Source: Dyadobacter bucti (lineage in GTDB: Bacteria; Bacteroidota; Bacteroidia; Cytophagales; Spirosomataceae). From it: a DNA stretch of 64,000 nt. The stretch is taken from contig NZ_SWFP01000004.1 in NCBI RefSeq assembly GCF_005869225.1, forward strand, positions 186,001 through 250,000, written 5' to 3'. The notes below the pieces were generated by a model, which was not told the origin of the DNA, made no database searches, and saw nothing but the letters and a program-made list of their open reading frames with translations. Below are positions 56,932 to 64,000 of this stretch, one piece after another. How positions within the stretch are numbered: position 1 is the stretch's first letter; each line of letters starts with the position of its first letter. A program made the position numbers and the translations under genes.

Positions 56932-58291
56932 ACATCAGACGGATCTCACCAAACGCATCGACTGGGAGGAACTGGGAACCCTTTCCGATCAGAAAATCCT
57001 TAAAACGCACGGCTCCCGGTTACTCGGCCGCATCATGCTGATCATCCTGTTTCTGTTCGCGATCATGCTTTTTTTGCCGTGGCGCCAAACTATTCCAGGC
57101 AGGGGTACCGTGACCGCACTAACACCGGAGGACCGGCCGCAAACGGTTCAAAACCAGATTGGCGGCCGTATTGAACATTGGGCCGTCCGCGAGGGCCAAC
57201 AGGTGAAAAAAGGTGACACTATCCTGGTGATCTCGGAAACCAGCCAGTCTTATTTCGACCCGCAGCTTCCCCAGCGGTTGCAGGAGCAACTTCAGGCGAA
57301 AGAAGGTTCTGAAGACGCTGCGGTACAAAAAATGAATGCCACGCAGGCTCAAATCAATGCACTGACGCAGGGGCTTAGCATTCAGTTGTCAGCGGCAAAA
57401 AACAAAGTGGAGCAGGCTGTAAATTCCCTTCAGGCGGACAGCGCGGACCTGGTAGCGATTAATAAATTTTTCGAGATCAGTCGTGCCAGGCTTGAAAGAT
57501 ATGAAGCTGGTTACAAGAATGGTTTGTTTTCGCTTACTGACATCGAAAGCAGGCGCCTGAAATTACAGGAAGACAATGCCAAAGTGATCAGCCAGATCAA
57601 TAAAGTGAACAACTCACGGCAGTCGCTGCAGAATGCGCGCATTGAGCTGGATAACATTCAGGCAAAATATCTCGAATCTGTCGCAAAGGCCCGCTCTGAC
57701 CTGAGTTCAGCTTTATCAAGCAAGGTGAGCGCACAGGGAGAAATTTCCAAGCTCCGAAACGAGATCTCAAACATTGATATCCGTCGCGGACTGTACGTGG
57801 TACGCGCGCCTCAAAGTGGTTTTGTTGTCAAAACTCTGAAGGCGGGTATTGGAGAAAATATTAAGGAAGGGGAGTCAATTGCGACCCTTCAACCTTCCAA
57901 ACCGCGTGTAGCAGCAGAAATTTATGTGGATGGAATGGATGTGCCGCTGATCCTTGACAGCAGCGACGTCCGTCTGCAGTTCGAAGGCTGGCCGTCTGTA
58001 CAGTTTGCGGGCTGGCCATCTGTGGCGGTGGGTACGTTTGCGGGTAAGGTCACCGTGATTGATCTCGTGAGTAGTGAGAATGGCAAATATCGCCTGTTGG
58101 TAACCCCTACCAACCCGGTACCTCACGATGACGAGCCATGGCCTAAACAGCTCCGCCAGGGGTCAGGTGTATACGGACGGGTCATATTACGTCCTGTACC
58201 GATCTGGTACGAAATATGGCGGCTGCTGAACGGTTTCCCGCCAAGTCTGGATAGGGAGCCCAAAAATGCCGTAGCAGGAAGTGAAAAGTAG
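56924..58291 (+). CDS. HlyD-family periplasmic adaptor (membrane fusion protein)
   Basis: 455 residues from the ATG at 56924, which overlaps the end of the ABC gene by 8 bp; the longer frame starting inside that gene is not needed. One N-terminal membrane helix (about 34-53; LIILFLFAIMLFLPW), the lipoyl half-motif TVQNQIGGRIEHWAVREGQQVKKGD, a long alpha-helical hairpin (about 110-285), the second lipoyl half (VVRAPQSGFVVKTLKAGIGE) and a beta-barrel part. It should bridge an inner-membrane exporter to TolC. The adaptor links directly to the ATPase-less ABC domain and to the TolC gene that follows. Confidence 0.92.
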   Translation: MARHQTDLTKRIDWEELGTLSDQKILKTHGSRLLGRIMLIILFLFAIMLFLPWRQTIPGRGTVTALTPEDRPQTVQNQIGGRIEHWAVREGQQVKKGDTILVISETSQSYFDPQLPQRLQEQLQAKEGSEDAAVQKMNATQAQINALTQGLSIQLSAAKNKVEQAVNSLQADSADLVAINKFFEISRARLERYEAGYKNGLFSLTDIESRRLKLQEDNAKVISQINKVNNSRQSLQNARIELDNIQAKYLESVAKARSDLSSALSSKVSAQGEISKLRNEISNIDIRRGLYVVRAPQSGFVVKTLKAGIGENIKEGESIATLQPSKPRVAAEIYVDGMDVPLILDSSDVRLQFEGWPSVQFAGWPSVAVGTFAGKVTVIDLVSSENGKYRLLVTPTNPVPHDDEPWPKQLRQGSGVYGRVILRPVPIWYEIWRLLNGFPPSLDREPKNAVAGSEK

Positions 58292-59756
58292 AGTTAAGCT
58301 GATGCAAATGACTAAATTACCTAGATGGGTTTTGACCGGCCTGTCAATCTTTTCCTGGCTGTTTGTACAGAATGCGAGTGCCCAGAATGGTCATGCTTCG
58401 GATTCTTTAAAGATATTTTCGATCAAGGATCTTCAGGAGCATGTTTTGCTGAACAATCCGGTCGTGAAACAGGCCGAACTGTTGAGTGAAGCGGCGCGCG
58501 CAAGGGTAACGCAAGCGCTGGGCAGTTTTGACCCGAACCTGAAAGCAGCCTTCGACAGGAAGCATTTTGGCGGCACGGATTATTATAACCGCTGGGCCAG
58601 TGAGTTGAAAGTCCCGCTATGGCTTGCCGGAGCTGATCTGAAAATCGGGTTTGACAGAAATGTGGGTACTTACACCAATCCTGAAACCGCTACTCCGCTG
58701 CCGGGCCTGCCCGGGGTAGGTATTAGTGTGCCGATCGGCCAGGGACTGCTGATCGATGCGCGGCGCAACACCCTGCGGCAATCGCGGGTGATGGTGAATT
58801 ATGCCGAAGCAGAGCGGGTCAATGAAATCAATAAGGTCTGGTTTCAGGCTGTAAAAGACTACTGGAACTGGTTTTATGCGAACCAGCAATACGACCTGAT
58901 CCGGCGTGGCGTCGAGCTTGCCAATACGCGGTACATTGCTACGCGTAACCAGACTTTGTTTGGCGACAAGCCCGCGATCGATTCCGTGGAAGCTTTTATT
59001 ACGGTCCAGGAAAGGTCGATCCAGCTGGCCAGGATTGAGATCGAGGTTCAGAATACGAGACTGCTGGTATCGAACCATCTTTGGGATGAGAAAGGAAACC
59101 CTGTGGAATTGCCCGAGGATGCGGTGCCCGTAAATGCGGACTCGGCCATAGTGGAGATCTCGGCCCGGCAACTGGATACGCTGCTGAACAGCGCCGAGGA
59201 CAATCATCCCAAACTTCAAATGCTGCGCAATAAAGGCCTCCAGCTTGATATTGAGAGGAATTACTTGCGCGAAATGCTGAAACCCAAGCTGAATGTGAGC
59301 GGCTCGCTGCTCACTACCCGCAGGGATTTTACTTCTTACGTACCGGAGTATTACGATATCGGATGGAGCAATTACAAGGTCGGATTTGACTTTTCATTTC
59401 CGCTCTTCCTGAGGTCTGCGCGTGGCAAACTGAATGAGGTAAGGGTGAAGCAAATGGACTTGAACCTTAACCTGCGAAATGAAACGCGGGTAATCCTGAC
59501 CAATGTCCGTAGTTCTTTTAATGAGCTGAAAGCATACCAGGCCCAGCTGGCGATCCAGACGCAAAGTATCACGAACCAGGAAATTCTGCTCCGTGGCGAG
59601 CTGCAGAAATTTGAGTTGGGCGAAAGCACGCTGTTTTTGATCAACAGCCGTGAAACAAAGCTGATCGATATGATGATGAAACGGGCAGAGCTTGTCACCA
59701 AGTATCAGCAGTCATTGGCAGACCTGTATTACAAAGCGGGTATTCTTAAAAATTAA
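58281..59756 (+). CDS. TolC-family outer-membrane channel protein
   Basis: About 491 residues with GTG start at 58281 (11-bp overlap with hlyD), or 484 from the ATG at 58302, which begins closer to the signal peptide (LTGLSIFSWLFVQNASAQ). TolC-like layout: IKDLQEHVLLNNPVVKQAELL with the two-repeat helical barrel (AEAERVNEINKVWFQAVKDYW; later NVRSSFNELKAYQAQLAIQ) and beta strands between. Forms the outer-membrane exit duct for the HlyD/ABC system. The gene ends just before a minus-strand terminator. Confidence 0.9.
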   Translation: MKSRVKLMQMTKLPRWVLTGLSIFSWLFVQNASAQNGHASDSLKIFSIKDLQEHVLLNNPVVKQAELLSEAARARVTQALGSFDPNLKAAFDRKHFGGTDYYNRWASELKVPLWLAGADLKIGFDRNVGTYTNPETATPLPGLPGVGISVPIGQGLLIDARRNTLRQSRVMVNYAEAERVNEINKVWFQAVKDYWNWFYANQQYDLIRRGVELANTRYIATRNQTLFGDKPAIDSVEAFITVQERSIQLARIEIEVQNTRLLVSNHLWDEKGNPVELPEDAVPVNADSAIVEISARQLDTLLNSAEDNHPKLQMLRNKGLQLDIERNYLREMLKPKLNVSGSLLTTRRDFTSYVPEYYDIGWSNYKVGFDFSFPLFLRSARGKLNEVRVKQMDLNLNLRNETRVILTNVRSSFNELKAYQAQLAIQTQSITNQEILLRGELQKFELGESTLFLINSRETKLIDMMMKRAELVTKYQQSLADLYYKAGILKN

Positions 59757-59777
59757 AAAAACACACTTCACAGTGTG
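59755..59777 (-). terminator. Rho-independent terminator of the minus-strand operon
   Basis: CACACT/AGTGTG stem (59762-59767 with 59772-59777) followed on the minus strand by seven T (59755-59761 on plus are A), about 25 bp beyond the ATPase stop. It partly overlaps the end of the tolC gene. Confidence 0.7.
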
Positions 59778-59801
59778 ATAGCATTGCAAGGCCATAATTT
59801 T

Positions 59802-61139
59802 TCAGCTAAGGCTGAAAGGCCTGCCTTCTTTATGCATTTCCCTTTTGATGCCTGCTAAAACATCCTGCAGGCAGATCTCCGATTTGTTCTTTTCAAATGC
59901 TTTCAGGCAGGCATACTGGACAATGTTAATAATGTTCCCACCAGAAACTTCGTATTTCTTGACCAGCTCGGGAATGTCCATATTTTCCGAAAAATCTATC
60001 GACTTCGGAAAGGACTTTTTCCAGATCAGCAGGCGATCATCCTCGGTAGGCAGGTTGAAATGCACGATGGCATTGAACCTGCGGATAAATGCGTCGTCAA
60101 TATTATTTTTCATATTGGATGCCAGTATGATCAACCCGTCGAAGTCTTCCATCCGCTGCAACAGATAAGATACTTCCTGGTTCGCATATTTGTCATGTGC
60201 GTCCCGCACGCCGGTCCGTTTGCCGAAGAGTGCGTCCGCTTCGTCAAAAAACAGGATCCATTTCTTGGCTTCGGCCCTTGCAAACAGGTTTTCGAGGTTC
60301 TTCTCCGTTTCTCCAATGTATTTTGAGACCACCATGGACAGGTCTATCTTGTAAACATCCCGGCCGGTGAAGTTTCCGAGCAGGTTGGCGGTGAGTGTCT
60401 TGCCTGTACCGGGGGGGCCGTAAAATAATACCCTGTATCCCTTTTTAAACTTGTTTTTCATTCCCCATTCATTCAACAGCCTTTCGGAATGTAACAGCCA
60501 GTGTTCCATTTCTTTCACCTGGACCAGCACATCTTCGGCCAATACCAGGTCGTCCCAGGTCAATTCGGTTTGGATCAGCCTTGCGGGAAAGTTTGAACTA
60601 AAATGCGGCTTTGAAACCTTTCCGGTAGTGAACAGCTCCACATACTCTTGCGAAAGTACAAGCCTGCCGCTCATCCGCGGTTCGCCAGGCGGCACATCTT
60701 CCAGCGATACTATCCGGTTTTTGCCAAATAAATGTTCAGCTTCGAACAACCGCTGCAACTGGAACCGCCGGTGGAAATTTTCTCCGGCCAGCAAAAAAAG
60801 AGCAGTCTCTCCGGTAGGCATAAAACCCCGGAAGTTTTTCCCCCGCATACCCCCGATAGCCGGCAGATCAACGGAATCTTTGAGCATTTCCTGGATCGCC
60901 TCGTCGTACAGGTCCGACTTTACATGGGGCGTCAATGCAATCCAAAGCAGTATGATCTCCTCAGCGTCCAGGTGGTACTTTGCTGCAAATTCGATCAGAT
61001 GCAGCTGCCATGAAGCAGGCTGGGGAAATACAGGCTCATCCAACGGCGCGCCCTGCAGCATGCCGATCCGGTATTGGACCAGTTCCCGTACGAATGCCAA
61101 TTCCGCCGGCAAGGTTTGTATGATGTTAAAATCGACCAT
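59802..61139 (-). CDS. AAA+ ATPase of eCIS-type locus
   Basis: A 445-residue cytosolic ATPase. The N-terminal ~200 residues are a family-specific helical domain (LPAELAFVRELVQYRIG; FHLDAEEI-like helices). The AAA core follows: Walker A GPPGTGKT (241-248), Walker B ILFFDE (295-300), the pore-like SKYIGETEKN (272-281), sensor-1 ASNM and arginine-finger-type FIRRFN. Proteins with this layout are encoded in extracellular contractile injection system (eCIS) loci. It begins immediately after the stop of the small gene upstream and is the last gene of the operon, closed by the terminator at 59755. Role in particle assembly or loading is inferred. Confidence 0.9.
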   Translation of the reverse strand: MVDFNIIQTLPAELAFVRELVQYRIGMLQGAPLDEPVFPQPASWQLHLIEFAAKYHLDAEEIILLWIALTPHVKSDLYDEAIQEMLKDSVDLPAIGGMRGKNFRGFMPTGETALFLLAGENFHRRFQLQRLFEAEHLFGKNRIVSLEDVPPGEPRMSGRLVLSQEYVELFTTGKVSKPHFSSNFPARLIQTELTWDDLVLAEDVLVQVKEMEHWLLHSERLLNEWGMKNKFKKGYRVLFYGPPGTGKTLTANLLGNFTGRDVYKIDLSMVVSKYIGETEKNLENLFARAEAKKWILFFDEADALFGKRTGVRDAHDKYANQEVSYLLQRMEDFDGLIILASNMKNNIDDAFIRRFNAIVHFNLPTEDDRLLIWKKSFPKSIDFSENMDIPELVKKYEVSGGNIINIVQYACLKAFEKNKSEICLQDVLAGIKREMHKEGRPFSLS

Positions 61140-61475
61140 TTAAGACTGTTTTTCTTTGTCGTTCTTTTGCCGCTCGTCGTTGGTGGAAGTTTGTTTGTCT
61201 TCCTCCGGAGTTGCCAGCTTCTGTATCGTTTCATCTTTTTTGTCTTTCACAGCATCCTGTTCAGCCAGGGCAGTTGCCGATTGCTCGGCTTCTTTCTCAA
61301 GTGCATCCCCGCCACCGGGTGTGTCATCTGATTTCGCCTGGAAGAAGGCATTTTTAGTGCCATTCCCATTTGATTTCTCGCTCGTCTTGCTAAAAAATTT
61401 GCCCCGGTCCCTGGACTGGTCGCTCTCGTTCTGTTGGGTGTTTCGCTGACGATATACCCGGCTTCTGTATGACAT
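61140..61475 (-). CDS. Small hydrophilic protein of eCIS-type locus
   Basis: A 111-residue, very charged, disordered protein (Lys, Glu, Asp, Gln rich). KNAFFQAKSDDTPGGGDALEKEAEQSATALAE (shown in part: FFQAKSDDTP, GDALEKEAEQSATALAE) resembles the N-terminal leader found in front of DUF4157 domains in other proteins (FFQ..., DALEREAD...), but the HExxH core is absent. It lies between the DUF4157 gene and the ATPase gene with no gap on the ATPase side. It could be a cargo leader, a chaperone tail or a remnant. Function unknown. Confidence 0.7.
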   Translation of the reverse strand: MSYRSRVYRQRNTQQNESDQSRDRGKFFSKTSEKSNGNGTKNAFFQAKSDDTPGGGDALEKEAEQSATALAEQDAVKDKKDETIQKLATPEEDKQTSTNDERQKNDKEKQS

Positions 61476-61493
61476 AATTTTTGGTTTTAACTG

Positions 61494-64000
61494 TTATAGA
61501 AAATAATGACCTGATCCGCCTCCTAATCTCGTATTCCCCGCACGATACAATGGTTGTCCTCCCGGGCTTCGGTAAGCAAGTAATGCGGCCCGTATCTTCG
61601 CGATAATGGCCGCTTCACCGGAGGAAAGATCGGCCCTGACGGCAGCCTGGTTTTTTGAAGCCGGGGCGGAAGTGCAGATATTGAGAAATGTAGCCTCATA
61701 TTTTGCCGTATCTCTCTTTGCCGCCAGCAGCGTTGACCAGTAAAAAAGAGGCCCTTGGTTCACATGCCCCGATGCGGCAGTCACATATCCCGGTGCCGGG
61801 GCTGCCCGTATGATCTCGTCCATAAAATACCTGCCTTGTGCTGCATAGGCGCCTGTTTCGAGATCCAGCGAGTCCACTAACTGTTCTGTCGACCTGCTGA
61901 GATCATCTTCGGCATGTGTGAGTTCGTGAATAATTAGGGCCCGGGTCCCCAGTTCGAAGATGTCGATGTTTGTCGGCAGATAAATGGTGTTCGCCTTGCT
62001 GATATCTTCGTCTGTGGAATAGTTGTAAGTAGCATCCCCCGTCTTATTCAGTCTCCGGTAAACGGAAGGTATGAGCGCATCCACTTTCAGCTTACCGCTC
62101 AGTATATGAGGGGCAGTTGAATGCCCTGATTTTCTCGCGACAACGTAGACGATCCCTGCCATGATCTGATCGCCGGGCGTACTGTCCGCCGCTGCATTGA
62201 CCATGGCCGTGAGGACTTCGGGCAGCGGGATGACCGGACTGCTGAAACTGGCGTGGATTATCAACCTTTCGGCCTGCTCGCTGAATTGTTTTCCCCCGAT
62301 TTCCCTGATACGATCCTGCGCAGTACGATTCATTGCTTCTACAGCTTCTGTCAATGTTTCTCCGGATAAACCGAACAATGCTGATGCCAGTCGGGATACG
62401 GGGTCTGCCAGTTCGGGTGGGAGCCCGGCGCGATCAAAATTGATGACATAGGCTTTATCTGCTTCCAGGATATTACGCATCGACAGGATCAGCGAACCGC
62501 CGCGGTGCGCCTGCATCAGCGCAACATTTACGGGGTTTCTCATCGCAGCCATCAGCAGTAGTTCTGCATGCAGGACAGATCCGTTCCGGCGGATCGCATC
62601 TTTCCTCAACTGGCGGATCTCTGTATCTGATAATGTTCCCCTGGAAACGAACCGCTTGACCATGTTGAAAAAACCGCTGCTCAGGCCGTCGTGTCCCGGA
62701 TTGAAGATGTAATTGCCGGTATATGTGGTGCCAGTCGGATCTTGTTCGGCCACGCGTTTTACCGGCTTTCCGTGACCCTGCTGCAGCACGTGTGTCAGTT
62801 CATGGGCTAGCAGCTTCCTTCCTTCCGGAGAGACTGGGTCATATTTGCCATGATTGAAAAATATGTGGTTTTCATGTGTGAACGCCTGCGCGTTGGCCTC
62901 ACTGGCGAGCGCAACGGCCTCGTTGTCATAATGAACTTTTACCTGAGAAAAATCTGCGCCAAATTGCCGGCCCATTTCCGCTCTGATCTCGATTGGAAGC
63001 GGTAGTCCATGCCCCTTGGCTGCTTCCATTTTATCGGCAAAATCATCCGGCACTGCGTAGCCATGTTCACCGGGTATTTCTTTTTTGAGTACGAGCGGGT
63101 CGCTTGACGAAGGTGCCGGTGTGGAATTTACGGAAGAGGAATTGGCTGCCGGACTGCTTGAACCTCCAGTGCCGTTTGCCGTCGCGTCCAACTCCGCTCT
63201 ATCGCCTGGACCAAGGGTAGGGCGGTAGGTCATAAAGTCGCTGATGATCAGTTGTTTCTCACTGGGATTGAAAGTCGTGTCGATCTGCAGCCACTTTAAA
63301 AAGGCGTTGTATTCCTCTCTTTCGTATTGAATGATCTCTTTCTTTAATAATTCTTTAAGCTCCGGTTTAAGGGTTTTATGTTCGTTTACTACTTTCCACC
63401 CTTGTATCCTTTTGGTAAAATAGTCAGGGCTCATTGTAGAGTTGAAAGCGAATACTTCGTTGATGTGCGCACCGCGATAGGCCGCCGCCAGGCCATCCTT
63501 GATCCTTTTTTCCGTTTTGGCGTTTTCAGCATTGGGATCGGGGCCTTTGCCGTTAATGCCGCTGTCTACCCCGCTTTTGTACGTCTCTTCATCTTTGGCA
63601 TGCTCGTCTATTTTACCTTTCAGGCCGGCACCCACATCATCAGGTTTGAGACTGTTATTTTCTCCGAATTTGAGTGGTACCAGCAGCGCGCCGTCAAACC
63701 AGCTGAAACTATACTCACCTTTCAGATCGTCGGGCTTCCAGGTGTGTTCCCATAATGTGACATCGGTAACCAGCAGGTTGAGATATACTTCCACGCCCAC
63801 TTCCACATCGTAACCAATCTTTGACTTCACATCGAATTCCATTTCAGCGGTTTTGAATTCGAGACCTTTGTCTGCCGAGAATCCTGCCCCTACCTTGGCC
63901 TTTGCAGTGGCATCCAAAGCAGTCAGTTTTAAATTCACGCGGCCTTTGCCCTTGATACCCGCTATCAGAACTTCCAAGCCTGCACTCGCCTCGATAAACG
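61494..64000 (-). CDS. DUF4157 (eCIS core domain) protein with second HExxH, 5' end outside window
   Basis: The frame is open to the right window edge, so the N-terminus is missing; at least 834 residues are visible. The first ~270 visible residues hold a beta-rich part (MEFDVKSKIGYDVEVGVEVY) and a helical linker, then a Ser/Pro/Asn-rich spacer. The DUF4157 domain follows (VPDDFADKMEAAKGHGLPLP, IRAEMGRQFGADFSQVKVHY, HENHIFFNHGKYDP, KLLAHELTHVLQQG); its zinc-type HELTH is coded at 62789-62803. About 290 residues downstream a second HELTHAEDD is coded at 61914-61928, in a separate C-terminal domain of unknown family. DUF4157 proteins are linked to eCIS loci as cargo or processing peptidases. 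The first domain is confidently assigned; activity of the second is inference. Confidence 0.88.
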   Translation of the reverse strand, partial: FIEASAGLEVLIAGIKGKGRVNLKLTALDATAKAKVGAGFSADKGLEFKTAEMEFDVKSKIGYDVEVGVEVYLNLLVTDVTLWEHTWKPDDLKGEYSFSWFDGALLVPLKFGENNSLKPDDVGAGLKGKIDEHAKDEETYKSGVDSGINGKGPDPNAENAKTEKRIKDGLAAAYRGAHINEVFAFNSTMSPDYFTKRIQGWKVVNEHKTLKPELKELLKKEIIQYEREEYNAFLKWLQIDTTFNPSEKQLIISDFMTYRPTLGPGDRAELDATANGTGGSSSPAANSSSVNSTPAPSSSDPLVLKKEIPGEHGYAVPDDFADKMEAAKGHGLPLPIEIRAEMGRQFGADFSQVKVHYDNEAVALASEANAQAFTHENHIFFNHGKYDPVSPEGRKLLAHELTHVLQQGHGKPVKRVAEQDPTGTTYTGNYIFNPGHDGLSSGFFNMVKRFVSRGTLSDTEIRQLRKDAIRRNGSVLHAELLLMAAMRNPVNVALMQAHRGGSLILSMRNILEADKAYVINFDRAGLPPELADPVSRLASALFGLSGETLTEAVEAMNRTAQDRIREIGGKQFSEQAERLIIHASFSSPVIPLPEVLTAMVNAAADSTPGDQIMAGIVYVVARKSGHSTAPHILSGKLKVDALIPSVYRRLNKTGDATYNYSTDEDISKANTIYLPTNIDIFELGTRALIIHELTHAEDDLSRSTEQLVDSLDLETGAYAAQGRYFMDEIIRAAPAPGYVTAASGHVNQGPLFYWSTLLAAKRDTAKYEATFLNICTSAPASKNQAAVRADLSSGEAAIIAKIRAALLAYRSPGGQPLYRAGNTRLGGGSGHYFL

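Overview
The window looks like chromosomal DNA from a Bacteroidota member of the Cytophagales, most like the Dyadobacter/Spirosomataceae group. The evidence is three SusC/SusD outer-membrane pairs, a hybrid two-component regulator, FecI/FecR-type sigma and anti-sigma factors, type IX secretion C-terminal sorting domains, and several TAnnTTTG -7 promoter elements with little Shine-Dalgarno signal. The genus is an inference from protein resemblance. I see no rRNA, tRNA, IS element, integrase or CRISPR array.

Layout. (1) 1-5,040: small accessory and housekeeping genes: a lipoprotein cut by the window edge, a PA2169-type four-helix protein, a D-2-hydroxyacid dehydrogenase, a DUF1398 protein, an NTF2-like protein and an AraC regulator. 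(2) 5,339-17,335: large exported proteins: a metzincin protease with FN3 and T9SS domains, a GH29 fucosidase fused to a beta-propeller, and a seven-repeat propeller/malectin/DNRLRE protein. Among them lie a DUF4919 protein, a nitrilase pseudogene and a TrpF-like barrel. (3) 17,585-25,743: a sigma/anti-sigma controlled locus: ECF sigma, FecR, SusC with an STN domain, SusD and a sialidase-type (BNR) hydrolase, closed by a terminator. (4) 25,953-35,810: a tannase/feruloyl esterase family protein, a membrane-anchored winged-helix regulator divergent from a BNR propeller protein, an SDR/HxlR pair with a visible operator, a haem-binding/P460 pair, a LytS/LytTR two-component pair and a luciferase-like oxidoreductase. 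(5) 36,669-55,591: a hemicellulose utilisation region: SusC/SusD pair, second SusC/SusD pair, hybrid two-component sensor (HTCS), GH43, a double CE1 esterase and a GH10 xylanase. (6) 55,927-59,756: an exporter-like operon (ABC membrane domain without ATPase, HlyD adaptor, TolC channel). (7) 59,755-64,000, minus strand: the distal end of an extracellular contractile injection system (eCIS)-type locus: a DUF4157 protein that runs off the window, a small hydrophilic protein and an AAA+ ATPase.

How it works together. Region 5 reads as a feruloylated arabinoxylan system. The HTCS senses a breakdown product in the periplasm, GH10 cuts the backbone, GH43 trims side chains or xylosides, the CE1 domains remove esters, and the SusCD pairs import oligosaccharides. 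Region 3 reads as a second, substrate-induced import locus in which SusC itself signals through its STN domain to FecR and the sigma factor. Regions 6 and 7 concern export. Their most unusual features are the ATPase-less exporter and the DUF4157 protein with two separate HELTH zinc motifs.
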